Below, in pieces: positions 53,225 to 61,853 of a DNA stretch of 64,000 bases (positions are counted from its first letter, which is position 1; each line of letters opens with the position of its first letter). Position numbers and translations under genes: made by a program. A model generated the notes under the pieces. That model searched no databases. It had not been told where the DNA came from and saw nothing but the letters and a program-made list of their open reading frames with translations. The DNA is from Bacteroidota bacterium (lineage in GTDB: Bacteria; Bacteroidota; Bacteroidia; 2-12-FULL-35-15): the NCBI GenBank assembly GCA_025963775.1, contig JAOQAD010000003.1, positions 1 to 64,000 of the forward strand, read 5' to 3'.

Positions 53225-56200
53225 ATGTTAAAAAAGGCGTCATCCTATTTCAGAATCAGTAACCTGGGATTAACTTTGGTGATCGCGCTTACGTACTATA
53301 TTTCCGCGAGGGCAGGCATTCTCCTTTCTTTTCAAAACAGTCCGCTTACACCGGTATGGCCCGTGGAAGGCATTGCATTCGCACTTATGCTGTTGTTCGG
53401 GCCGCGGATGCTTCCGGGGCTGGTGATCGGCTCTTTTTTCACCAACATCATTGTTTTTACATCCTCAGGAATAACAAACATTTATACTGCGGTATGGGTG
53501 TCGCTGATCATTGCGATCGGTTTTGCGCTGGAGCTGCTCATCGGAACGGCTTTACTGAAAAGGACTACAGGACGGATCGTTGGGTTTGAAAAGGTGAAGC
53601 CTGTTTTTGAGTTTGCACTGGCGGTGATGTTCATGTGCCTTGCGGGGGCAACGGCAGGTGCCACTGCGCTGTGCCTTGGCGGCATTTCAACATGGAGCTC
53701 TTATGCGGTGCTATGGCCGACATGGTGGCTTGGAAACATTGCAGGAATACTTACCATCGCTCCATTCCTGCTAAGCCTGTACAGGCACCTGCGGGCAGGA
53801 TGGAGGCCGCAACGGAAATTTGAATTGCTGGTGGTGTTCACGCTCATCTGCGTTGTGGGCTTCGGCATTTTCAGCGACTGGGTGTATTCAGAGCCCACTT
53901 TCATAAAACCTTACCTGATGCTGCCTCCCTTGCTGTGGGCGGCTTTTCGCTTTGGACAGCTGGAAACAGCTGCCGCTATTATTGTGGCAAGCTGCATTGC
54001 ATTGTGGCAGACGATGAACGGGCACGGGCCTTTTGCCGGTGCGGGATACAACGAGTCGCTGCTTTCTTCAGAGATCTACGTGTCCATCATCAGCCTTACG
54101 ATCATGGCCATGCGTGCTGCCATCAACGAGCGGGAGCAATCGGAAGCCGCATTGCAGCTGGCACACAACGAGCTGGCAGCACTCGTAAACAAAAGGACAG
54201 AAAAGCTGGATGATTACCAGAAGCGGATCGAGAATATTTTTGCCGCCATTTTAAAATACACTGTTTTTGATTTTTCACAAAAGGTTCCTGTAAGCCCTAA
54301 GGGGGATGAAATAGATGCAATAGCTGCAGGAATGAACACGCTCAGTGATGAGCTGAAAGTGCGTGTGCAGAAGCTGCAGGAAAGCGAGGAGCGTTTTCGT
54401 TTGCTGGTGGAAAGCGTGAAGGATTACGCTGTTTTCAGGGTGGATACCAACGGGCGCATTGCTTCCTGGAATTCGGGAGCGGAGAACATCAAAGGCTATA
54501 CGGCGGATGAAGTGATCGGGAAACATATTTCTGTTTTTTACACTGCAGATGAGATCGAGCGCGGGGAGCCTGAATACAACCTGAAGATGGCAAAGGAGCT
54601 TGGGCGCCACGAAAGCGAAGGCTGGCGGGTGCGGAAGGACGGGTCAGAATTCTGGGCCGATGTGGTGCTCACGTCTTTGTATGATGACAACAAAAAGCTG
54701 ATCGGCTTTGTGAAGGTAACGCGGAACATGACGGAACGCAAGCTCAATGAAGAGAAGCTGAAAGAGAGTGAGCAGCAACTGCAGGCGATCATTAAAAATG
54801 CGCCGGATGCGGTGATCGTAATGGATGCTGAAAGCAGGATCGTGAAATGGAATCCGAAAGCTGAACAGATCTTCGGCTGGTCAGCGGAAGAAGTGCTTGA
54901 AAAGCCGCTGCACGATTTTATTATTCCTGAAAAATACAGGAATGCGCATGTTAACGGCCTGCGTCATTTCCTTTCAACAGGTGAAGGGCCGGTACTGAAC
55001 AAGACGATCGAAATAGAGGCATTGAACAAATCAGGAAATGAGTTCAGTGTTTCCCTCAGCATTTCCTCGCCGATCATGGTGAACGGAAAATATATTTTTA
55101 TAGGCTTCATCAAAGACATTACACAACGGAAGCTTGCGGAATCGCGCCTGAAATCATCGGAGAACTTTCTTGACTCGGTGGTGGAGAACCTGCCGAATAT
55201 GCTGTTTGTGAAAGATGCGGAAACGCTGAGGTTTGTGAAGTTCAACAAGGCCGGTGAAGACCTGCTGGGCTATTCGCGGGAAGACCTGATCGGGAAAAAT
55301 GATTATGATTTTTTCCCGGAGAAGGAAGCTGATTTTTTTACGGAGAAGGACAGGCTGGTGTTAAAAAGCGGCAAGCTGGAAGACATCCCGGAAGAGTTTG
55401 TGCATACAAAGTTCAAAGGGCTGCGGACACTTGAAACAAAGAAGATCCCGATCTACGATGAGACCGGGAAGCCACGTTACCTGCTGGGAATTTCAAACGA
55501 CATTACCGACAGGAAAAGAACGGAGATCGAATTGAAAATGAAATCGGAAGAGCTTACACGCTCGAATGCCGAGCTTGAACAGTTTGCATACGTAGCTTCA
55601 CACGATTTACAGGAGCCTTTGCGAATGGTCACCAGCTATGTGCAGCTACTTGAAAAGCGCTACAGGGATAAGCTTGACCAGGATGCAAATGAGTTCATTG
55701 CCTTTGCTGTGGATGGCAGCAACAGGATGCGGACGCTGATCCAGAGCCTGCTCGAATATTCGAGGGTGAACAGGATCAAGCCTTTTGAGCCGATCAATGT
55801 AAATGAAGTGCTGGAAGTGGTGCTGCACGATCTGCGGGAGCCTATCCAGAAAAACGATGCGGTGGTGAAGGTGAACGAATTGCCACGCATTGTGGGCGAT
55901 CATACGCTGATCGGGCAGCTGTTCCAGAACCTTATTTCCAATGCGATAAAGTTCAGGGGCACACAGGCTCCGGAGATCATCATTTCAGCGGAAGAAAAAG
56001 AAAATGAATTTCTTTTTTCCGTGAAGGACAATGGCATCGGGATCGACAAGGAGTACTCGAAGAAGATCTTCGTTATTTTCCAGCGCCTGCATACAAAGGA
56101 CAAATACCCGGGAACAGGCATCGGGCTGGCGATCTGCAAAAAGATTGTTGAGCGGCACGGTGGTGAGATCTGGATGGAATCCGAGCCTGGTAAAGGAAGT

Positions 56201-56263
56201 GTATTTTATTTCACCATCTCTAAAAAGTTAAAAAATTCAAAACTTATTGAAGTAAAAATATAG
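53225..56263 (+). CDS. MASE1 multi-PAS sensor histidine kinase
   Basis: A 1012-residue membrane kinase. Residues 1-310 are a MASE1 domain with eight or so membrane segments (LTLVIALTYYISARAGILLS, PVWPVEGIAFALMLLFGPR). A coiled-coil leads to three PAS domains (beginning near ESEERFRLLVESV, ESEQQLQAIIKNA and SSENFLDSVVENL). The kinase core has the phospho-accepting His in YVASHDLQEPLRMV and ATP-binding motifs NLISNAIKF, DNGIGID and GTGIGLAI. The DLQEPLR H-box type resembles phytochrome kinases. An upstream TTG (53171) is possible, but the ATG at 53225 sits better before the first membrane helix. Next gene is 15 bases on. Confidence 0.95.
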   Translation: MLKKASSYFRISNLGLTLVIALTYYISARAGILLSFQNSPLTPVWPVEGIAFALMLLFGPRMLPGLVIGSFFTNIIVFTSSGITNIYTAVWVSLIIAIGFALELLIGTALLKRTTGRIVGFEKVKPVFEFALAVMFMCLAGATAGATALCLGGISTWSSYAVLWPTWWLGNIAGILTIAPFLLSLYRHLRAGWRPQRKFELLVVFTLICVVGFGIFSDWVYSEPTFIKPYLMLPPLLWAAFRFGQLETAAAIIVASCIALWQTMNGHGPFAGAGYNESLLSSEIYVSIISLTIMAMRAAINEREQSEAALQLAHNELAALVNKRTEKLDDYQKRIENIFAAILKYTVFDFSQKVPVSPKGDEIDAIAAGMNTLSDELKVRVQKLQESEERFRLLVESVKDYAVFRVDTNGRIASWNSGAENIKGYTADEVIGKHISVFYTADEIERGEPEYNLKMAKELGRHESEGWRVRKDGSEFWADVVLTSLYDDNKKLIGFVKVTRNMTERKLNEEKLKESEQQLQAIIKNAPDAVIVMDAESRIVKWNPKAEQIFGWSAEEVLEKPLHDFIIPEKYRNAHVNGLRHFLSTGEGPVLNKTIEIEALNKSGNEFSVSLSISSPIMVNGKYIFIGFIKDITQRKLAESRLKSSENFLDSVVENLPNMLFVKDAETLRFVKFNKAGEDLLGYSREDLIGKNDYDFFPEKEADFFTEKDRLVLKSGKLEDIPEEFVHTKFKGLRTLETKKIPIYDETGKPRYLLGISNDITDRKRTEIELKMKSEELTRSNAELEQFAYVASHDLQEPLRMVTSYVQLLEKRYRDKLDQDANEFIAFAVDGSNRMRTLIQSLLEYSRVNRIKPFEPINVNEVLEVVLHDLREPIQKNDAVVKVNELPRIVGDHTLIGQLFQNLISNAIKFRGTQAPEIIISAEEKENEFLFSVKDNGIGIDKEYSKKIFVIFQRLHTKDKYPGTGIGLAICKKIVERHGGEIWMESEPGKGSVFYFTISKKLKNSKLIEVKI

Positions 56264-56278
56264 GCAATCAAAAATCAA

Positions 56279-58702
56279 ATGGAAGAGAAAATAAACATAC
56301 TGTTAGTAGAAGATAATCCCGGGGATGCCAGGCTGATTGACATTTACCTGAAGGAGTCGTTTGAGAACATCTTCACCCTGATGACGGCGGATTACTTATC
56401 GAAAGGATTGGAGCTGCTGGAAAAACATGAGTTCACGATCATCATTCTGGATCTTTCGCTGCCTGACAGCGATGGACTGGATACCTTCAAGCGCATCCAT
56501 GAAAGGGCATCCGATACGCCGATCATTGTATTGACGGGAATGGAAGATGAGTCGATGGGGATCAACGCAATGAAGCTGGGCGCACAGGATTTTCTTGTAA
56601 AAGGAAAACTGAAGGTCAACAATTTAAAACGCTCCATCAAATACAGTATTGAGCGCTACCGCCTGCTGAATGAGCTTTCAGAGAAAACAAAAAAGCTCGA
56701 GGAGCAAACGCTTGACCTGAACAGGGAGAAGCTGCGCCTTGCAGAAGCCCAGAAATTAGCGCACATCGGTAACTGGGAGCTGAACCTCGAAACAAATATT
56801 TTCACCTGGTCGGAAGAGCTCTACAGGATCTACCGGCTCGACCCTTCCGAGGTTGTAACGTATGAGCGTTTGCTTGACCTTACGCATATAGCCGATAAGG
56901 AATATGTGAGGAACATGATGGAAACTTCCATTACAGAAGAAAAGCCTTTTAATTTTTATTACAGGATCATCCGCCCCGATAAAACTATCAGGACGCTGGA
57001 TGCAAAAGGTGAAGTGATCAGGAACGATGCAGGAGTGATACGCGTGATCGGTACCCTGCAGGATGTTTCCGAGCGCGTGAATGAAGAAGAAATGGAAAAG
57101 CTGGCGGTTGCCGCTACCAAATCGAACAACTCGGTGATCATTGCCGACAAGGATGGAAGGATCAAATGGATCAACGAGGGCTTTACCAGGCTTACCGGAT
57201 ATACGCTCGAGGAAGTGAAAGATACGCATGGTGAGGTGCTGCGAAAAGGCAGTGACACAGGACTTTCCCAGCAGGCTGATTTTTACCAGTCGGTGATCAC
57301 TGAAAAGAAACCGGTGATCTATGAAAGTAAAAATTTTGCAAAGGATGGCCGTGAATATTTTGTGATCACCACGCTTACACCTGTACTTAATAAGGACGGC
57401 AGTGTTGAAAGGATCCTTGCCATTGAATCGGATATCACGCTGCGAAAAAAAATCGAGGAGGAGCTGATCCGTGCGAACAAAGTGGCGGAGCAATCGCTGA
57501 AAGAAGCGAATGATGCGGTGGAGGAACTGATGCAGGCAAGAAAGGAACTGGAGGAGCTGATGAAAGTGAAGGAACAGTTCCTTGCGAATATGAGCCACGA
57601 GATCCGCACGCCGATGAATGCGATCATCGGATTCACCAGCCTGCTGCTGAAAACGGAGCTGAACACAGAGCAGAAGCAATACATCAATGCCGTGAAAACT
57701 TCAGGAGAGAACCTGCTTGTGATCATCAATGACATTCTTGATTTTTCAAAGATCCAATCCGGAAAATTTGCATTCGAACAGATCGAGTTCCGCTTGTCGC
57801 AGGTGTTCTCCACTTTTACGGAGATGATGCTGCCGAAGTCGACGGAAAAAAATATTCAATTGCTTACGAAGATCGACAAGAGAATTCCGGATCACCTTAT
57901 CGGCGATCCTACGCGTCTCAATCAAATCTTTCTGAACCTTGTAGGCAACGCGATAAAATTTACAGAGATGGGAGAAGTGAAGGTCACTGTTGATCTGCTG
58001 AAGGAATCGGAAGATGAAGTGGAGCTGGAATTCAAAGTGATGGATTCCGGGATAGGAATCCCGGAAAATAAGCTGGCAACGGTTTTTGAAGGCTTCACGC
58101 AGGCAAGCAATGAAACCACCCGCAAATACGGTGGTACCGGGCTTGGGCTCACTATTGTAAAGCAGATGGTGGAAATGCAGGGAGGATCCATTACCGTGGA
58201 AAGCAAAGTAGGTGAAGGTTCTGTGTTTACGTTCAGCATCAGGTTCAAAAAGAACCTGAACCCGGATACGGGCAGGAAAAAAATGGTGGAAGCACCGGAG
58301 CCGGAGTTTACGCAGGAACTGCACATTCTGCTGGTGGAGGACAATTCGCTCAACCAGATCCTCGCGAAAAAAGTGCTCACCGACTGGCACTGGAAAGTGG
58401 ATGTGGCCGACAACGGCCTGATAGCAGTGGAGAAAATAAGGAACAACAATTACGATGTAGTGCTCATGGATATACAGATGCCGGAGATGGACGGATACGA
58501 AGCCACACGAAGAGTGCGGAAAACATTTGAAGAGCCGCGCTGCCATGTTCCGATCATCGCGATGACAGCACATGCACTTACAGGAGAAGCAGAGAAATGC
58601 CTCAACGTGGGAATGGATGATTACATCTCCAAGCCTTTCGATAAAAAGATGCTGTACTCGAAAATAATTTCAGCTATAAATAAAAATTACGTAGATAAAT
58701 AA
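56279..58702 (+). CDS. Hybrid sensor kinase REC-PAS-PAS-HK-REC
   Basis: An 807-residue soluble hybrid kinase. Domains in order: a receiver (EDNPGDARLID; acceptor Asp58 in IIILDLSLPDSDG), a PAS region near residues 160-270 (LNLETNIFTWSEELYRIYRL), a second PAS near 280-400 (DGRIKWINEGFTRLTGY), HisKA with ANMSHEIRTPMNAIIGF, HATPase with NLVGNAIKF and GGTGLGLTI, and a C-terminal receiver with VLMDIQMPEMDGY. It sits between the MASE1 kinase and the Hpt protein, so its C-terminal receiver probably passes phosphate to that Hpt. Confidence 0.95.
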   Translation: MEEKINILLVEDNPGDARLIDIYLKESFENIFTLMTADYLSKGLELLEKHEFTIIILDLSLPDSDGLDTFKRIHERASDTPIIVLTGMEDESMGINAMKLGAQDFLVKGKLKVNNLKRSIKYSIERYRLLNELSEKTKKLEEQTLDLNREKLRLAEAQKLAHIGNWELNLETNIFTWSEELYRIYRLDPSEVVTYERLLDLTHIADKEYVRNMMETSITEEKPFNFYYRIIRPDKTIRTLDAKGEVIRNDAGVIRVIGTLQDVSERVNEEEMEKLAVAATKSNNSVIIADKDGRIKWINEGFTRLTGYTLEEVKDTHGEVLRKGSDTGLSQQADFYQSVITEKKPVIYESKNFAKDGREYFVITTLTPVLNKDGSVERILAIESDITLRKKIEEELIRANKVAEQSLKEANDAVEELMQARKELEELMKVKEQFLANMSHEIRTPMNAIIGFTSLLLKTELNTEQKQYINAVKTSGENLLVIINDILDFSKIQSGKFAFEQIEFRLSQVFSTFTEMMLPKSTEKNIQLLTKIDKRIPDHLIGDPTRLNQIFLNLVGNAIKFTEMGEVKVTVDLLKESEDEVELEFKVMDSGIGIPENKLATVFEGFTQASNETTRKYGGTGLGLTIVKQMVEMQGGSITVESKVGEGSVFTFSIRFKKNLNPDTGRKKMVEAPEPEFTQELHILLVEDNSLNQILAKKVLTDWHWKVDVADNGLIAVEKIRNNNYDVVLMDIQMPEMDGYEATRRVRKTFEEPRCHVPIIAMTAHALTGEAEKCLNVGMDDYISKPFDKKMLYSKIISAINKNYVDK

Positions 58703-58712
58703 ATAAACAACA

Positions 58713-59072
58713 ATGGAAACAAACAACAAGCATATCGACCTGGAGTACCTGAAGCAGATAGCGAACGGGAGTGATGAATTTATCCTGCAGATGATCACCG
58801 TTTTTACGGAAGAGATCCCGGGAGAAGTGGAGAACCTGCAGAACCACCTGAAGAACAAGGACTGGAATGCACTCAGGGCTACAGCGCACAAGATGAAGCC
58901 CTCTTATTCGTTCATGGGAGTGAAGGAGCTGGAGGACATTGTTCATTCGGTGGAAGAGTACAGCGGAAACGAATCGCACCTGGAAGAATTGCCGGGTATG
59001 GTTTCCAACATTTACTCCATCACCAATGAAGTGATCAGCGAGTTGCAGGAAGAAAAGAAAAAATTCCAGTGA
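58713..59072 (+). CDS. Hpt domain protein
   Basis: A 119-residue stand-alone histidine phosphotransfer protein. The phospho-accepting His59 lies in RATAHKMKPSYSFMG, in an all-helical frame (LEYLKQIANGSDEFILQMI, HLKNKDWNALRATAH). It contains no other domain. It starts 10 bases after the hybrid kinase and its TGA stop overlaps the ATG of the REC-kinase gene by one base. It likely relays phosphate between the hybrid kinase and other receivers of the cluster. Confidence 0.93.
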   Translation: METNNKHIDLEYLKQIANGSDEFILQMITVFTEEIPGEVENLQNHLKNKDWNALRATAHKMKPSYSFMGVKELEDIVHSVEEYSGNESHLEELPGMVSNIYSITNEVISELQEEKKKFQ

Positions 59073-60268
59073 TGGAGATTTTTTCGGAACAAAGTAGTTG
59101 GAAAAACAGTCCGATGATGACAGACACAGAGCAAACGGTGAAGATCCTGCTGGTAGATGACCGTAAGGAAAACCTGCTTTCATTGTCGCTTACGCTGGCG
59201 AATGAACATTATACGCTGGTGGAGGCGAACTCCGGCCGTGATGCCCTGAAGATCCTGCTGAAGGAACAGGATTTTGCGATCATCCTGATGGATGTGCAGA
59301 TGCCTGTATTGAATGGATTTGAAACTGCGGAGCTGATCCGCCAGAGTGAAAAGCTGAAATACATCCCGATCATTTTTCTTACGGCCGATAACAAGACGAC
59401 TGAAAACGTTTTCAAAGGCTACAAGGCAGGTGCCGTGGATTACATGCTCAAGCCTTACATTCCCGAGATCCTGAAAGCAAAGGTGGAAGTGTTCGTGGAA
59501 TTGTACAGGAAGAACCAGGAGCTGAGGATCCAGGGGGAACACCTGAAGCTGCTGAACATACAACTGGAGCAGCGCTCCAACGACCTGATGCGCAACATCC
59601 AGGAGCTGGAGAAGTTCGCGTATGTGGCATCGCATGACTTGCAGGAACCGCTGCGTACGATCACCAGCTACATACAGCTGCTGCAGAAAAAATTCGGGGA
59701 TAAGCTGGATGATGAAGCGAATGAGTTCATGGATTTTGTAGTGAGCGGAAGCAGGAGGATGAAAACGCTGATCAACGACCTGCTGGAATACTCGCGTATC
59801 AACAGGGTGGAAGGCACGCTGGAATCGGTGAACTGTAACGTGATCGTGGCGGAGGTGCTGCAAAACCTGGACGACAGCATTAAGGACAGCCATGCCGTGA
59901 TAGAGGTGGAGGAGCTGCCTTCTGTGAAGGCCAACCGCCTGCACATGGTACAGCTGTTCCAGAACCTGCTCGGTAATTCGATCAAGTTCAGGAGCGATCG
60001 TGCACCGGTTATTAAGATCAGCGCGAAAAAAACGGCAGAGTATTATCTCTTCTCTGTAGAGGATAACGGAATTGGCATCAAGCAAGAATATTCAACGAAG
60101 ATCTTCGAGATCTTTCAGCGATTGCATTCCATGCAGCATTATCCCGGAACGGGCATCGGGCTTGCGATCTGCCTGAAGATCGTGCAGCGCCTCGGGGGCG
60201 AGATCTGGATGGAATCGGAATATGGAAAAGGCACCACCTTCTTCTTTACGATCAGGCATTACGAATAA
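59072..60268 (+). CDS. REC-histidine kinase hybrid
   Basis: A 398-residue protein with an N-terminal receiver (KILLVDDRKENLLSL; acceptor Asp in IILMDVQMPVLNGF), a coiled-coil (IQLEQRSNDLMRNIQELEKF) and a kinase core with YVASHDLQEPLRTI, NLLGNSIKF, DNGIGIKQEY and GTGIGLAICL. The kinase core is very close to that of the MASE1 kinase, which suggests duplication within the locus. The start used here is the ATG that overlaps the Hpt stop (TGATG); a later ATG just before TDTEQTVKILL (59117) is also possible. Confidence 0.93.
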   Translation: MEIFSEQSSWKNSPMMTDTEQTVKILLVDDRKENLLSLSLTLANEHYTLVEANSGRDALKILLKEQDFAIILMDVQMPVLNGFETAELIRQSEKLKYIPIIFLTADNKTTENVFKGYKAGAVDYMLKPYIPEILKAKVEVFVELYRKNQELRIQGEHLKLLNIQLEQRSNDLMRNIQELEKFAYVASHDLQEPLRTITSYIQLLQKKFGDKLDDEANEFMDFVVSGSRRMKTLINDLLEYSRINRVEGTLESVNCNVIVAEVLQNLDDSIKDSHAVIEVEELPSVKANRLHMVQLFQNLLGNSIKFRSDRAPVIKISAKKTAEYYLFSVEDNGIGIKQEYSTKIFEIFQRLHSMQHYPGTGIGLAICLKIVQRLGGEIWMESEYGKGTTFFFTIRHYE

Positions 60269-60289
60269 AGCATCCTTAAATTAAATGTG

Positions 60290-60314
60290 TTGACACAGGA
60301 TAATTGTACTTTTG
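60290..60314 (+). promoter_or_regulatory. Candidate promoter of the NtrC-type gene
   Basis: TACTTTTG at 60307-60314 matches TAnnTTTG exactly. TTGAC at 60290-60294 lies closer than the usual -33 distance, so only the -7 box is convincing. The box is 22 bases ahead of the GTG start. Confidence 0.4.
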
Positions 60315-60335
60315 TAAAAACAATACAAGAGCTCC

Positions 60336-61670
60336 GTGAAGACTGTACTGATCATAGATGATGAAGAAAAGCTGAGAAAGCTGATGGCGCGCGTTATCAG
60401 CCTCGAAGGCTTTGATGTGACAGAGAGCGCCGATGCAAGGGGCGCAATGAAAAAGCTGGAGCAGCATCCCGTGGATGTGATCATCTGCGATGTGAAGCTG
60501 CCCGATGCCAACGGGATTGAGCTCTGCGGCAAATTAAAAAAAATCTATCCCTTCACCGAGATCATTGTGCTGACGGCCTACGGGAATATCCAGGATGGCG
60601 TGCAGGCGATCAGGAACGGTGCCTTCGATTACATCACGAAGGGAGATGACAACAACAAGATCATCCCGCTGCTTCACCGGGCAATTGAGAAAGCACAATT
60701 ACAGCAACGCCTTCATCACCTCGAGGGTCGCGTTGGAAAAAAATATTCATTCGATGCCATCCTCGGCACATCGAAGCAGATCCGCGAAGCAGTTTCCCTG
60801 GCAAAGAAAGTAGCAGTAACCGACACTACCGTATTGCTGCTCGGGGAAACCGGCACAGGCAAGGAAGTTTTCGCACAGGCGATCCATACGGAAAGCAGCA
60901 GGAATTCAAAATCATTTATCGCGATCAATTGCAGCGCCTTTGGAAAGGAGCTGCTGGAAAGTGAACTGTTCGGCCACAAGGCAGGCGCATTCACCGGTGC
61001 TGTAAAAGATAAGAAAGGATTATTTGAAGAAGCAAATGGCGGAACGATCTTCCTGGATGAGATCGGTGAGATGAACCTCGACCTGCAGGCAAAATTATTA
61101 CGCGTGCTGGAAGCAAAAGAGTTCATTAAAGTGGGCGATACCAAAACGCAGAAAGCGGATGTGCGGATCATTGCCGCCACCAACCGCGACCTGCAAAAGG
61201 AAAGCGAGGAAGGAACATTCCGCCTCGACCTCTTTTACCGCTTAAGTGTATTCCAGCTGAACCTTCCTGCTTTGCGCGACAGGATCAAAGACATAGAGCC
61301 TCTTGCTCTGTGCTTTGCAAAAATGTTTGCTGCAAAGATCAGCAAGCGCAACGTTGAGCTGAGCGCTGAATATCTTGAAAAATTAAAGCTGCATCAATGG
61401 AAAGGCAATATCCGCGAGCTGAAGAACGTGATCGAGCGCAGCGTGATCCTTTCGGAAAGCGAACAGCTTGAATGCGATTCGCTGCCCTACGAGATCATGC
61501 ACCCGGTAAGCAATCATGCCGGCTCTGTGTTCGATCTTGCTGTTGTGGAGAAGAACCATATCCGGAAAGTACTTGCCCATACAAAAGGCAATAAGACCGA
61601 AGCTGCCCGGTTGATGAATATAGGCCTGACCACGCTGTACAGGAAGTTGGAAGAATATAGGATCGCATAA
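60336..61670 (+). CDS. NtrC-type sigma-54 response regulator
   Basis: A 444-residue regulator with three domains. Receiver: VLIIDDEEKLRK, acceptor Asp52 in VIICDVKLPDANG. AAA+ ATPase: LLGETGTGKEVFAQAIH, the sigma-54 contact loop GAFTGAV, GGTIFLDEIGEMNL and arginine fingers in DVRIIAATNRDL. C-terminal Fis helix-turn-helix: ARLMNIGLTTLYRKLEEY. The start is a GTG. A terminator follows. The partial sensor kinase at the window end is a possible partner, though KUP lies between them; the relay upstream is the other candidate. Confidence 0.95.
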   Translation: MKTVLIIDDEEKLRKLMARVISLEGFDVTESADARGAMKKLEQHPVDVIICDVKLPDANGIELCGKLKKIYPFTEIIVLTAYGNIQDGVQAIRNGAFDYITKGDDNNKIIPLLHRAIEKAQLQQRLHHLEGRVGKKYSFDAILGTSKQIREAVSLAKKVAVTDTTVLLLGETGTGKEVFAQAIHTESSRNSKSFIAINCSAFGKELLESELFGHKAGAFTGAVKDKKGLFEEANGGTIFLDEIGEMNLDLQAKLLRVLEAKEFIKVGDTKTQKADVRIIAATNRDLQKESEEGTFRLDLFYRLSVFQLNLPALRDRIKDIEPLALCFAKMFAAKISKRNVELSAEYLEKLKLHQWKGNIRELKNVIERSVILSESEQLECDSLPYEIMHPVSNHAGSVFDLAVVEKNHIRKVLAHTKGNKTEAARLMNIGLTTLYRKLEEYRIA

Positions 61671-61691
61671 AAACAGGAACACCATTTTGAT

Positions 61692-61720
61692 AAAACCCTT
61701 CCATTTTGGAAGGTTTTTTT
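61692..61720 (+). terminator. Terminator after the NtrC-type gene
   Basis: A 10-bp stem with one bulged base (left arm 61692-61702; right arm GGAAGGTTTT, 61708-61717) runs into a T tract. It lies 22 bases past the stop. Confidence 0.8.
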
Positions 61721-61853
61721 GTTTGCTCAAAAACCGGAATTACTTTCTCCTGTCCCCCAACTGCCGGAAACACTGATCATTTGAGACTACCTGCATTTTT
61801 TTACCTGTTTGGATGAATTATTGGCTCCTGCCTGCAATTCTATTCATCATTTT

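Noticed and set aside
56756-57679. Open frame of about 300 codons antisense to the hybrid kinase, and a similar one at 59180-60085
   Set aside because: Both mirror conserved kinase and receiver domains on the other strand and show no protein-like features.
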